Shown here piece after piece: positions 26,998-35,776 of a stretch of DNA of 64,000 nt. Below the pieces are notes generated by a model. That model saw only the letters and a list, made by a program, of their open reading frames with translations. It did no database searches and had not been told where the DNA came from. Numbering within the stretch: position 1 is the first letter of the stretch; every line of letters begins with the position of its first letter. The translations under genes were made by a program, and so were the position numbers. The DNA is from CAZNPU01 sp964575335 (GTDB lineage Bacteria; Planctomycetota; Phycisphaerae; Phycisphaerales; SM1A02), in the NCBI GenBank assembly GCA_964575335.1, contig CAZNPU010000003.1, forward strand, positions 1 through 64,000, read 5' to 3'.

Positions 26998-27825
26998 ATG
27001 ACCCGCACGCGTTCTGAGTCATTCAACGAGCCAGCCGCCTCCGGTGCAACAGCGCCTAGCACCGACGTTGCGTGGTCGCTGGCCGATCTGAAATCCAACC
27101 CGCATACCGTACCCGACAAGGCCCAGCGCGTGCGCAGAATGTTTGCCGCCATCGCGCGAAGTTACGATCTGAACAATCGCCTGCATTCATTCGGGCGTGA
27201 TCAATCATGGCGGCGGCGGGCTGTTCGATTATGCGAAATCCGCCCCAGCGATCATGTGCTTGATGTTGCGTGCGGCACGGGCGATCTGACCGAAGCTTTT
27301 GCGCGTGCTCGACCGGCTTCCGTCACCGGGTTGGATTTCACGCAGGAGATGCTCGAGATCGCCCAGGTCAAGGCCCAGCGGCGACTTGCGAATCGTCCCG
27401 GCATTCCCATGCCGCGTTATGTGCAAGGCGATGCCATGGATCTGCCGCTGCCTGACGCCAGCGTTGACGTGGTGTCGATCGCCTTTGGCATTCGCAACGT
27501 GGCGGAACCGGAACGGGCGCTGCGGGAGTTTCGTCGGGTGCTTCGGCCGGGCGGCCGGCTCGTGGTTCTGGAGTTCAGTCGCCCCCGTCATCGCGTGATA
27601 AGCTGGCTCAATGATCTGTATACCGCGCGAATCATGCCGCTGACCGCAACGTTGATTGCCCGCGACCGCTCGGGCGCATATCGCTATCTGCCTCAGTCGG
27701 TTGCCACGTTTTTTCAGCCGGCGGAATTTATCGCCTTGCTGGAACGATGCGGCTTTAAACGGGTGCAGACACAGCCGATGACCTTCGGCGTATGCACGGC
27801 GTATCTGGCGCACGTGCCACGCTGA
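26998..27825 (+). CDS. ubiE: Demethylmenaquinone methyltransferase (UbiE/MenG)
   Basis: C-methylates demethylmenaquinone using S-adenosylmethionine, the last step of menaquinone synthesis. 275 residues from the ATG at 26998; an ATG at 26986 is also possible. Family motifs: MFAAIARSYDLNNRLHSFGRD, SAM site VLDVACGTGDLTEAFA, GDAMDLPLPDASVDVVSIAFGIRNV and VLRPGGRLVVLEFSRP. The N-terminal 40 residues are a polar extension. Functionally linked to mqnD at 43.1 kb: together they imply a futalosine-type menaquinone pathway. Confidence 0.95.
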   Translation: MTRTRSESFNEPAASGATAPSTDVAWSLADLKSNPHTVPDKAQRVRRMFAAIARSYDLNNRLHSFGRDQSWRRRAVRLCEIRPSDHVLDVACGTGDLTEAFARARPASVTGLDFTQEMLEIAQVKAQRRLANRPGIPMPRYVQGDAMDLPLPDASVDVVSIAFGIRNVAEPERALREFRRVLRPGGRLVVLEFSRPRHRVISWLNDLYTARIMPLTATLIARDRSGAYRYLPQSVATFFQPAEFIALLERCGFKRVQTQPMTFGVCTAYLAHVPR

Positions 27826-28133
27826 CGCGACTACAAATCCCGATCTCAACTCCGGTCCCGACCTCGAGCATCACCGAGCCGGCGCTGTTCCGCAGAATGC
27901 ATTGAATTCAGGCGATTCGCGCGATGCACACGCCGTTGATTCGGCTTCAGAATCAAAGCTGCGATGCACTTGGTCGCAATGCCGAACAACCCTGCCAATT
28001 CTCAAAATAACGCTGAATTATCGGCACTGCGCAGCAAGTTACGGTCAAGCCGGACTCGTTGGGAACCGATGAAACTGTAACGATTGCCACGCTTCAAGCA
28101 CCACGTCGTTTGCTGAATGTGCAGGAGTATCCG
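27826..28133. other. Intergenic region, no gene seen
   Basis: 308 bases between ubiE and the CheY-like gene on the same strand. I see no convincing ORF, terminator hairpin or RNA. A GCAGGAG ribosome binding site for the CheY-like gene lies at its 3' end. Confidence 0.6.
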
Positions 28134-28559
28134 ATGGCCGGCATCAAGGTCCTCATCGCTGATGACGAATCTCATGTCACTTACATGCTGGCGATGAAGT
28201 TCAAGCGTCCGGAGGTTGAGGTGCTGACAGCCAACGATGGGGAGGAGGCTTATCGACTGGCCTGCACACACCGGCCGAACCTGATCGTGACCGATTTTCA
28301 GATGCCGGTGCTGACCGGATACGAGATGGCGGTCAAGCTGCGCGAGAACGTTGAGACGACAAACATTCCGCTGATCATGCTTACCGGACGCGGCCACCGG
28401 CTCAGCCCGACGGACTTGGCCAAGACCAACATTCAGCACCTTGTGCCCAAGCCGTTCAGTGCACGCGATCTGCTGGAGCGGGCTGCGGAATTCATCAGCG
28501 TCTATCAGAACAATGCGGTCGATGTCAGATGCGGCCGGACGGGGACAACGGCGGCGTGA
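28134..28559 (+). CDS. CheY-like single-domain response regulator
   Basis: 141 residues from the ATG at 28134 with CAGGAG upstream. Receiver domain with the acidic pocket IADDES, phosphoacceptor Asp near residue 54 in LIVTDFQMPVLTGYEMA, Thr in MLTGRGH and Lys in VPKPFSA. No output domain. Overlaps or abuts the HD-GYP gene, whose activity it may control. The C-terminal tail after SVYQNN is unrelated to the receiver fold. Confidence 0.92.
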   Translation: MAGIKVLIADDESHVTYMLAMKFKRPEVEVLTANDGEEAYRLACTHRPNLIVTDFQMPVLTGYEMAVKLRENVETTNIPLIMLTGRGHRLSPTDLAKTNIQHLVPKPFSARDLLERAAEFISVYQNNAVDVRCGRTGTTAA

Positions 28560-30172
28560 ACGGCGAAGAAGCAGATCAACTCAATACGGGTGTCCACAAA
28601 GCTCTATTGGAGCGGTGCGGTGCGCTGCATATTCCATTGTGGCGTTTCGATTCCTCCGGCAACGCAGTCAGCGAGCCGGACATGCCCGCAGCAGATGCAC
28701 TGCGCACACCGGCGATGCGACGCCGCTTGGCTGAACTGGTGCGAGAACACGTCGGACATCAGGCGCAGGCGATTACGGCGTGCGACGGCTGCAGCGCGAT
28801 TCTTATGCCGGACTGGGTCGGATCGCAACTGCTTGGCACAAGCGTTGCGATGGTGATCGAAACAAAGGCCGTTGATACGAAAGCGTTTCAGGCGCTGTGT
28901 GATAGTCCTCGCTTCGGGAGTGCTGACAACACGCGCAGCGTTATTGCTCCATTGCTCCGAGAAACGCAGCGCGAGGCAGACCACGTCATCACGATGCTGA
29001 AGTGGATGCATGCCGATCTGGTGGAAGCTACTCGCCAGAGGAAAACGCTCGATCAGTTCGGCGAAAAACTTGTGCAGTCGTATGAGGAAACCAATGCGAT
29101 GTTCCGGCTTGCCCGCTACATCAATTGCGTTGATGATCCGCACGCCCTCATGCATCTGATCTGCCAGCAGCTTCACGCTATTTTTCCATTCCGATGGATT
29201 GCAGTGGGGTTCAACCGGTGCAGCCTGGGCGTGCCTGAGTTGACCGGCCGGGTCATCACCGTCGGAACGATTCCCTGTGCGGAAGACGCGTTCCGTGAGC
29301 AGCTTGAGCATCTGATCAACCGCTGGACCGTCAACGACTGGACGCGATTCCTTACGCCGGAGACAAGCGAGTTGGCAGCTCTCGTCGGTTCGGAAGTCGT
29401 TGCCGACCCGATTGCGCATGACGGTCATGTCGTTGGCGTGCTGGTTGCGGGCAACAAGACCGGCCCGGATGCGGATCTGAGCAGTCTTGAAACGCAGTTT
29501 CTTGATGCGACAGCGGACTTCCTCGGCGTATTTCACGAGAACCTGGCGCGATTTGCAGAACAGCACGCGCTGTTTCTGGGAACAGTCAAGGCGCTGACCG
29601 CCGCCATCGACGCCAAAGACCGCTACACCTTCGGCCATTCCGAACGCGTTGCGTATCTGGCTGCGCACATGGCTCGCGCGATGGGACTGTCGGCTGAAGA
29701 GGTTGAAAACTATCACATTGCAGGCTTGGTGCATGACGTGGGCAAAATCGGCGTGCCCGAGCAGATACTGTGCAAGCCCGCAAAGCTGACCGATACGGAA
29801 TTCGAACAAATCAAACGCCACCCGCAAATCGGTTATCAGATTCTCAAAGACATCCCGCGCCTGACCAACATACTGCCCGGCGTGCTGTATCACCATGAAC
29901 GGTGGGACGGCCGGGGCTATCCCGAAGGCCTGCAGGGCGAAAATATCCCCCTCATCGCGCGCGTGCTGGCGCTTGCGGATTCATTTGATGCCATGAGTTC
30001 CAGCCGTGCGTACCGCGCAGCTTTGCCGCGTGAGCGGGTGCTTGCGGAAGTTCAGCGCTGTGCCGGCATTCATTTCGACCCTGAACTGGCGGACATCTTC
30101 GTGCGGCTCGATCTGACTGTCTTCGACGAGATGCTGGCCAGGCATCAAAACATAACGCAGCAGGCAGCGTGA
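28529..30172 (+). CDS. GAF/HD-GYP domain protein, probable cyclic-di-GMP phosphodiesterase
   Basis: 547 residues from the ATG at 28529; a GTG at 28556 overlapping the upstream stop (GTGA) is an equally plausible start. A middle GAF-like domain (about 175-340) follows a short coiled stretch. The C-terminal HD-GYP domain has HSERVAYLAAHMARAMGL, HDVGKIGVPE, HHERWDGRGYPEGLQG and ALADSFDAMSSSRAYR, with all metal-binding His/Asp and the GYP triad intact. These enzymes hydrolyse c-di-GMP. Forms an operon with the CheY-like regulator and converges on the secretion/pilus cluster, whose ATPase carries a c-di-GMP-binding type domain. Confidence 0.93.
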   Translation: MRPDGDNGGVNGEEADQLNTGVHKALLERCGALHIPLWRFDSSGNAVSEPDMPAADALRTPAMRRRLAELVREHVGHQAQAITACDGCSAILMPDWVGSQLLGTSVAMVIETKAVDTKAFQALCDSPRFGSADNTRSVIAPLLRETQREADHVITMLKWMHADLVEATRQRKTLDQFGEKLVQSYEETNAMFRLARYINCVDDPHALMHLICQQLHAIFPFRWIAVGFNRCSLGVPELTGRVITVGTIPCAEDAFREQLEHLINRWTVNDWTRFLTPETSELAALVGSEVVADPIAHDGHVVGVLVAGNKTGPDADLSSLETQFLDATADFLGVFHENLARFAEQHALFLGTVKALTAAIDAKDRYTFGHSERVAYLAAHMARAMGLSAEEVENYHIAGLVHDVGKIGVPEQILCKPAKLTDTEFEQIKRHPQIGYQILKDIPRLTNILPGVLYHHERWDGRGYPEGLQGENIPLIARVLALADSFDAMSSSRAYRAALPRERVLAEVQRCAGIHFDPELADIFVRLDLTVFDEMLARHQNITQQAA

Positions 30173-30225
30173 GCGGTCGATGATGCGTCCAGCGATTCGA
30201 ATGTGCTAGGCCTGCCTTGCAGCGG

Positions 30226-31620
30226 CTATTCCACAACCTGTCGCCACGTACCTGAGACAGGCCGCATTTCAATATGCTCAAATCCGGGAGGAATGGCTTC
30301 GCCAGGATCGAAACCGGTATTGAACAGCAGCGTATTGTCGGAATGCAGGGTTCCTCCCACAATCAGGCGGTCAACACTGATCGGCGATTCGTTCTTTAGA
30401 TTTCCCGACACATACACCAGCCCCATGATGCGGTTGGGGTAAGTGTCGTTGGTGTCCGCATCTGAATCGCCTGCTGGATAAGGGTAAGGAGAACCCAACG
30501 GGTTCAGATTGATGTGGAAATCACTCTCACGCAGGTTCGCATCTGACAACTTGAATGTGATATCGCCACGAACCATCAGGCTTGGATAATGCGCAACAGC
30601 AGGCGCGATGTGAACCGAATGTTCAATCCTTGAACCTGAACCCGGATGCAGCAGCACCAGTGTGCCCACGATTCTGCACCGTGAAATGGTGATGCGGTTG
30701 CCTTGGCAGTCGATGATGTAGATGCCTTCCGGATTGGTTGCGCCTCCGAATGGATTGCTGGCTGGACTCAACAGCGCTCTGTCGATTTTCCAGCCGGCTG
30801 CCCACATTGCAGATGCGCTGATCGGCGTGCCGCGTTCGAGGTAGTACTCGAAGACCGAATTGTCGGGAAGCGCACGCGGATATGCTCCGCTTGCTGTTGG
30901 CCCTGAATAGGTTCCGCCTGTGATCGCCTTGCCCGCCTGCGCTTCAGCCTGCACGGTTGTTTTGCTGCTTGTTATGTTTTGATTGGCAGCGATGACCGCT
31001 CCAGCCGGCCCGACACTTCCGCCGGCCAAAACGATGTTCGATCCGGCACATGCTGCGACGTTCAAGCAGGTGAGCGGTTCAACATGGGCGGATAATGTGA
31101 CCTGAACCATCTGGCGGGCGTTGCCCTTGCGGCCGATGCCGGTGACGATCACCGAGCTGAATTTTGATTCATCAAGCGAGCCGTTGGGGTTGACGACTTC
31201 GACGTCAAAGGCGCCTTGGCCGATTGGCTGGTTGCTGATCCACAGTCCGTTGGAGCGATTGGTGCGCCAGTTCGGATCGCGCGCGATGTACCACTGCGCG
31301 ATTTCGATGGCGGCGTTGGCGTATCGCCTGGCTTCTGCAGTATCCGATTCCTGGCCGGCAACTCGCGCCTGCACCCGCGACACTGCGATGCCCGCAGCGC
31401 TGATCATGAACACCATCATTGCAATGCCAAGCACCAGCACATATGCGCTGCCCCGGCGCTGACGCAGCGTTCGTCGTCGGAGGCGCAGTAAACCACCGGC
31501 ATTCAATGGCCGCATCACCGTTGCACAGGCGTCGTTGCCTGCGCCGGGCGCATTTGTCGCAGCGATGAATCGTGCTGGTTCATGAGCGGACCGATCCAGT
31601 GATTGTTCATGTGCCTGCAT
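30226..31620 (-). CDS. PilX/GspK-like minor pilus/secretion component
   Basis: 464 residues from the ATG at 31620, with AAAGGA eight bases upstream; an in-frame alternative start lies at 31662. After an Arg-rich cytoplasmic stretch, SAYVLVLGIAMMVFMISAAG forms one membrane helix, followed by a PilX/GspK-type helix (QESDTAEARRYANAAIEIAQWYIARD). The large C-terminal part is Gly/Ser/Asn-rich with beta-helix-like repeats (GSNIVLAGGSVGPAGAVIAA, LMVRGDITFKLSD). Last gene of the cluster, right after the GspI-like gene. Probably the tip-complex subunit; a bactofilin-like role of the C-terminus is possible. Confidence 0.75.
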   Translation of the reverse strand: MQAHEQSLDRSAHEPARFIAATNAPGAGNDACATVMRPLNAGGLLRLRRRTLRQRRGSAYVLVLGIAMMVFMISAAGIAVSRVQARVAGQESDTAEARRYANAAIEIAQWYIARDPNWRTNRSNGLWISNQPIGQGAFDVEVVNPNGSLDESKFSSVIVTGIGRKGNARQMVQVTLSAHVEPLTCLNVAACAGSNIVLAGGSVGPAGAVIAANQNITSSKTTVQAEAQAGKAITGGTYSGPTASGAYPRALPDNSVFEYYLERGTPISASAMWAAGWKIDRALLSPASNPFGGATNPEGIYIIDCQGNRITISRCRIVGTLVLLHPGSGSRIEHSVHIAPAVAHYPSLMVRGDITFKLSDANLRESDFHINLNPLGSPYPYPAGDSDADTNDTYPNRIMGLVYVSGNLKNESPISVDRLIVGGTLHSDNTLLFNTGFDPGEAIPPGFEHIEMRPVSGTWRQVVE

Positions 31621-31648
31621 CGATGCAGTTCCTTTGTGCGCTGGATCA

Positions 31649-32182
31649 TCAATTGGCAGCATCGGTTCGCACCGCCACGCATTTGGCCAGTTGCCTGCCC
31701 TGATATCGAACCGTTACGATGATTTGCTTGACGCCCGTGTCCACGGCAAGAGGCTTATCCATTTCAAGTGGGCTTACCCAGTGCACTGCCACGGTTCGTT
31801 CCCAGCCCGCAAAGCCGCTCATCGGCGTTCCATCGGAAGTCTGGGGCGGCGATTCGGACCAGTTGTGATAGTCATCAACATCGTTGAACGTCACCTTGAA
31901 TGTCGGGCTTTCGCCTGCATCGCATCCGATGGCAGTGGCGACGATGCCTGGATGTCGATATGCCTTCGCAAGCACCTCCTCCATCATTGTTTCAGCCAGG
32001 AACTGCGCTGTGGATCGCTGAGCAGCGCTGTACTGAATCACTCGAGACGTGCCAGCAACCTGCAGCGCAGCAACCAGAATGCCGCCGACAATCAGAACCG
32101 ACATCATCGCTTCGATCAGCGTAAAGCCCGCAGCATGACGCCAGCGTCGAAGAATTTTGTTTCTGCTGCGTTGAAGAGTCAT
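31649..32182 (-). CDS. Minor pseudopilin, GspI/PilV-like
   Basis: 177 residues. Prepilin signal: basic leader RRWRHAAG followed by FTLIEAMMSVLIVGGILVAA with Glu at +5. Next comes LAETMMEEVLAKAY, which matches the post-helix segment of GspI/PilV proteins. The start overlaps the upstream pseudopilin stop (ATGA). Predicted to be cleaved by a prepilin peptidase, not encoded in this window, and assembled in the pseudopilus tip. Confidence 0.85.
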   Translation of the reverse strand: MTLQRSRNKILRRWRHAAGFTLIEAMMSVLIVGGILVAALQVAGTSRVIQYSAAQRSTAQFLAETMMEEVLAKAYRHPGIVATAIGCDAGESPTFKVTFNDVDDYHNWSESPPQTSDGTPMSGFAGWERTVAVHWVSPLEMDKPLAVDTGVKQIIVTVRYQGRQLAKCVAVRTDAAN

Positions 32183-33243
32183 GACGACGGCACCTCCGGT
32201 CTGTTCGCCAGATGAATCGCCATATTGATGTCATCAGCAGCGTTTCTACTGCTGCGCAATCTGCAATGCACGACGTCGAGACGGCGTCGGACAGCTTCCG
32301 GATCTTTCGTCTTGATTTTCCCGTAGACGGAATGGAGCATCTGATACGGCGCTTGTGAAGACCACGACAGGCCGTTGTTCGAGGTCGTCAGCATGTTCGA
32401 GCTGAAAAGGTTCAGGCTGAGGCTTCGTTCAATGTCGCACGACTCTGAGCCGTTGGCCCATTGAAAGACGATGCACGCGCCGCCGCTGGGAGGCAGGTCC
32501 CCGCCATTTGTGAAACTCACCTCATGCCACCGGAACGACGATGAGAGCGAATTTTCGTATAGCCGTGACTGATCAAGTACGACCTGGCTTGGCGATTTGT
32601 TATAGGGAAGCCGCACCTGCACGAGCGTTTCGCCATTTGCCCCTCCGTTCTGACGCGCTCTGAAAAGTACGCGTGTGATCCGCCAGGCGTGAGTGCCTGC
32701 AGGCAACGTCGGCTCGACGAACAACGCGACCCAGTTGTTCGCTCGAACGCTGACAGGACCGGGAAGCAGCGAATGGGTGTATTGATGCAGCAGCAGCTCC
32801 TCACCTTCTGAATAAGTCCGCGGGAGCTTTTCTTGAGTGATGTCGAACTTGAACTGCAGATTCTCGACCGCATCGATGAGAATCATTTCGTCGCTGTCAT
32901 TGACCTGGCGCAGCAGGGGAGCGCCGGAATGGCCTGCCCAGGCGTAGCGAATGGTTTCGTTTTCGCCGTCGCCGTTGCGGTCCGCCACGGTGAAGATCAC
33001 TTCAGCAGCGCTGAGCGTGATAATGTCAACGGCATATTTCAGATCCGAGGCGAGCAGTTCAAGCGCACGATGGGCCGCAATCTGCCGTGCAGGCCGACTT
33101 GTGCTGTCGGGCGCAGCGTTGGCGGCGATCAGCATGGCTGACTGCGCTCCGATGAGGATCACCGAAAGAATCACAATGCTGAGCACAAGCTCCAGCAGCG
33201 TGAACGCGGGGCGCAGATGAACATGTCGCACTGCTCGATTCAT
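32179..33243 (-). CDS. Minor pseudopilin, GspJ/PilW-like
   Basis: 354 residues, long for the family. Prepilin segment AFTLLELVLSIVILSVILIG with the +5 Glu. Then RALELLASDLKYAVDIITLS and VIFTVADRNGDGENETIRYAW, typical of GspJ/PilW-type subunits. A C-terminal half of about 170 residues is beta-rich (VRANNWVALFVEPTLPAG). Overlaps both neighbours by 4 bases. Role in the pseudopilus tip is inferred from order and fold. Confidence 0.84.
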   Translation of the reverse strand: MNRAVRHVHLRPAFTLLELVLSIVILSVILIGAQSAMLIAANAAPDSTSRPARQIAAHRALELLASDLKYAVDIITLSAAEVIFTVADRNGDGENETIRYAWAGHSGAPLLRQVNDSDEMILIDAVENLQFKFDITQEKLPRTYSEGEELLLHQYTHSLLPGPVSVRANNWVALFVEPTLPAGTHAWRITRVLFRARQNGGANGETLVQVRLPYNKSPSQVVLDQSRLYENSLSSSFRWHEVSFTNGGDLPPSGGACIVFQWANGSESCDIERSLSLNLFSSNMLTTSNNGLSWSSQAPYQMLHSVYGKIKTKDPEAVRRRLDVVHCRLRSSRNAADDINMAIHLANRPEVPSS

Positions 33244-33761
33244 CTGATGCTCGTCGCTCCAGTGTCAGCATGAACGATGACAGTGCGGGTGATCGCGCCG
33301 GATTGCACAGCAATCGTGTATTGATCATCCGGCATGCCGAAGCCGTTGAATGTGATCTTCAGCTTGGTTGCGGTCTTGTTGTTTCCGCCTCTGTTGTGTT
33401 GCGTGGCTTGTATCTTCAATTGGCTCGCCCGGTAAGGGGAATCCGTCAGGTTGACGAGATACGGCTTTTGAGGCTGATCCGGATTCGATACGTTGATCAG
33501 CTCATACCGGCAATGTTCCATATCAAACTGCACGGTGCGTGAGCGACTTTCAGTTCGGGCGATGCGCTGCGCAAGCTGAAGATCCGCAGCAATGCGACGC
33601 GCAGCGAGATCGGCACGGTATCGGGCCATTGCATTGGCGTAACGAGGCGTTGCGATGGCGGCCAGCGTGGCCATGATCGTCAGGACCATGACCAGTTCAA
33701 GCAGGCTGAACCCGCGGCGCAGCGGTTGCGCGGCTCGAAGCGTTGCACTGTTGAACGTCAC
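33240..33761 (-). CDS. Minor pseudopilin, GspH/FimT-like
   Basis: 173 residues from a GTG at 33761 that has GAGG nine bases upstream. The frame continues to 33869, but that part contains the terminator-like hairpin at 33806-33854, so the GTG is preferred. Prepilin segment GFSLLELVMVLTIMATLAAI, followed by RADLAARRIAADLQLAQRIART, the GspH/FimT helix. The beta-rich C-terminus ends at the ATGA overlap with the next pseudopilin. Confidence 0.84.
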   Translation of the reverse strand: MTFNSATLRAAQPLRRGFSLLELVMVLTIMATLAAIATPRYANAMARYRADLAARRIAADLQLAQRIARTESRSRTVQFDMEHCRYELINVSNPDQPQKPYLVNLTDSPYRASQLKIQATQHNRGGNNKTATKLKITFNGFGMPDDQYTIAVQSGAITRTVIVHADTGATSIR

Positions 33762-33805
33762 GCTGCTGATCCTCGTTTGATCGCCGTGCCTGGCGAGACT
33801 TTTCC

Positions 33806-33854
33806 GGAAAAATGAAAATGCTCGCTGACCGCCATCTGGCAGCCGGCGAGCATT
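33806..33854 (-). terminator. Hairpin with T-rich tail between gspG and the minor pseudopilin genes
   Basis: Minus strand: AATGCTCGC (33846-33854) pairs perfectly with GCGAGCATT (33817-33825) around a 20-base loop that itself contains a short GCC/GGC helix, followed by TTCATTTTT. It lies in the 167-base gap after gspG. It could end most gspG transcripts while letting some read into the tip-subunit genes. Confidence 0.7.
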
Positions 33855-33928
33855 CATTGATCGGCACACGCCGCCCGAGGAAGAACCGTCGGTATGCGGC
33901 AGGCAGCCGGGCTGCCGTTTTTTGCGTC

Positions 33929-34402
33929 TTAGTATGTGTTGTACTTCACGCCGCGGGCATCAACTTCCTGATCGTCGGTATTGGCGCGGATCGTTCCCGA
34001 AGCGGCATCGTAAATCCAGCCCACGCCCTGACCATCAGCAGCGGCAATACCGGTTGCGCCTTTCTTCGCGCCGACCGGCAGGGCCGGCACCTTGCGCAGG
34101 TATGGGCCGTAGATAAAGGTCGTCGTCTTGGTGGCGTTGGTGTTGCCTTTTTCGTCGGTGTAGGTTGTGAGCTGCTCCACGATGTCATCGATCGTGGGGT
34201 ACAGGCCGCCATGCTCGGTCTGATACAGATCAATTGCCCCGCGAAGCACGGCCAGGTTGGCTGTAAGGGCGGAATCCGCCGCACCTGCTGCGCCGCGGCT
34301 CATGCGCGGAATGGCAATGGCGCCAATGATCGCGATGATCACCACCACGATCACCAGCTCGATCAGACTGAAACCTTTTCTCTTCGTTGTTCGCATACGC
34401 AT
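33929..34402 (-). CDS. gspG: Major pseudopilin GspG-like
   Basis: 157 residues from the ATG at 34402 with GGAGG six bases upstream, the best ribosome binding site in the cluster. Basic leader RMRTTKRKG, then FSLIELVIVVVIIAIIGAIA with Glu at +5 and IPRMSRG after it. ALTANLAVLRGAIDLYQTEHGGLYPT is the GspG/PilA-type helix and loop. The C-terminus has the Lys/Asp/Gly-rich segment and GVGWIYDAASGTIRAN, as in planctomycete GspG-like pilins. Likely the most abundant subunit of the fibre. Confidence 0.9.
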   Translation of the reverse strand: MRMRTTKRKGFSLIELVIVVVIIAIIGAIAIPRMSRGAAGAADSALTANLAVLRGAIDLYQTEHGGLYPTIDDIVEQLTTYTDEKGNTNATKTTTFIYGPYLRKVPALPVGAKKGATGIAAADGQGVGWIYDAASGTIRANTDDQEVDARGVKYNTY

Positions 34403-34567
34403 CTGCGGCCTCCGTGCGTCAGGTCCATTCAAAAACAAAGATTCAAGTTGCGACTATGACATCGGCCATTCCCGGCGCCCGCTTCAGGTGATAAAAAACT
34501 TTCCGATGAGATAAGCCCGTAAAGCCCGTTCATGTGGGGCTGATTCAACTGCAGTGCATCACCGCTT

Positions 34568-35173
34568 TCATTCAGCGCGAGTGATGGCGCCATCGAGGTG
34601 GCTGCCGGCAAGCTGCACCGCCAGTTCGACGCGCAGGTCGCCGAGTTCGAAGATTGCGGAGCGTTCGCTGATCGCAGTCAGCGTGAACCCGTCAATCTTC
34701 TGGCCCAGCCGCAGCATCTGGCCGTCAACGACAGCGTAGCCGCTTTGACCGGTTCCCATAACGGCGGTGAGTCGATGCTGCTGTTGGAACTGCTCGGCAG
34801 GCGAGGGGCCGACGGGCACTGCCTCTTCCATTGCAGGCAATTGTTCCGGCTCGGGCGCGACGTACCACCCAGGCCAGAACGCATCGGAAACGTGCGATAA
34901 ATCAAAGCTTTCGAGCTGCGCGATTTGATCGAGCCGTTGCGCAATAACTGTGCTGATGCGGGCGGGCACAGCTGCGGATTGTTTGGCTGCGTTCGATTTG
35001 CTGCCCTCGTCGCCCGATGCATCAATCGCAAATTCGCTGGTGTCAGCCGTGACCATGCCCGGAGCAAAAAACAACCGGTCGGCTGCCAGGGCAAGCGCAG
35101 CCAGTACAGCAACGGTGGCAAATGCCTTTTGCTGCTTCGTCAACATCATGGCCGATTGAACCTGACGATACAT
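34568..35173 (-). CDS. GspC/PilP-like assembly protein of the secretion/pilus cluster
   Basis: 201 residues from the ATG at 35173; further ATGs at 35149 and 35146 are possible. One N-terminal membrane segment (AFATVAVLAALALAADRLFF), a disordered Ala/Glu/Pro region, and a C-terminal domain RLTAVMGTGQSGYAVVDGQM, then LGQKIDGFTLTAISERSAIF. That domain resembles the homology region of GspC/PilP/GspB proteins that contact the secretin. Family assignment is by this pattern and by the position after PilO. Confidence 0.65.
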   Translation of the reverse strand: MYRQVQSAMMLTKQQKAFATVAVLAALALAADRLFFAPGMVTADTSEFAIDASGDEGSKSNAAKQSAAVPARISTVIAQRLDQIAQLESFDLSHVSDAFWPGWYVAPEPEQLPAMEEAVPVGPSPAEQFQQQHRLTAVMGTGQSGYAVVDGQMLRLGQKIDGFTLTAISERSAIFELGDLRVELAVQLAGSHLDGAITRAE

Positions 35174-35197
35174 TCGCCCCGCGTGCAAGCCGCAACA

Positions 35198-35776
35198 TCA
35201 ATTTTTTGCAGCAGAACTGAGTGCCGGAGCCGCATACCACGTCAAGTCAAACGTAAACGTCGTGGCGGCTGTGGGATCGCCTGGATTATCGGAGAGGTCC
35301 AGCGTGGTGACGCCAGTGTCGGGATACTGCTTTTGAAGCGCATGAAGAAACGAGGTGCAGGCCTGATATGAACCCTGCCCGGCAAGATGAATCGGCACCA
35401 GTTCGAACCGCTCGCCCGATTCGATCGTGCCCGTTCGCACCGTTTCCACCGCCAGACCGTGCGATGCTGCCAGTTCGTTCAATGCAGCAAGCCGCTGATT
35501 GGAATGATGCGAAGGCAGCAGCGTAAGTGTGCTGGCCCCGGCTGCGTCGCGAAGCAGCGCCAGTTCGCTTCGCAATTGCTTGATCAACTCGTTGGCCTCA
35601 GCGGTCTTGCTTCGGCTTTCCGCCAGAATCTGGTGCTGTTTGGCGACCTCGTGCTGAGTCTGCATAAGCGGTTGAACAGCAAAGAGGTAGCCTGCGCCTG
35701 TCAGCGCAAGCGTCACGGCAGCGCCGATCGCATGCACAGGCCAGCATGTTGCATGGGAACGCTGCGATCGGGTCAT
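35198..35776 (-). CDS. pilO: PilO/GspM-like inner-membrane assembly protein
   Basis: 192 residues from the ATG at 35776, overlapping the pilN stop (ATGA). A single membrane segment (AIGAAVTLALTGAGYLFAV), a coiled coil of about 45 residues (EVAKQHQILAESRSKTAEAN...), then a ferredoxin-like domain with YQACTSFLHALQKQYPDTGV, a PilO hallmark position. Forms the inner-membrane alignment complex with PilM and PilN. Confidence 0.82.
   Translation of the reverse strand: MTRSQRSHATCWPVHAIGAAVTLALTGAGYLFAVQPLMQTQHEVAKQHQILAESRSKTAEANELIKQLRSELALLRDAAGASTLTLLPSHHSNQRLAALNELAASHGLAVETVRTGTIESGERFELVPIHLAGQGSYQACTSFLHALQKQYPDTGVTTLDLSDNPGDPTAATTFTFDLTWYAAPALSSAAKN

Noticed and set aside
28604..29896. 430-codon minus-strand open frame opposite the HD-GYP gene
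   Set aside because: Antisense shadow of a gene with intact HD-GYP motifs; no believable product.
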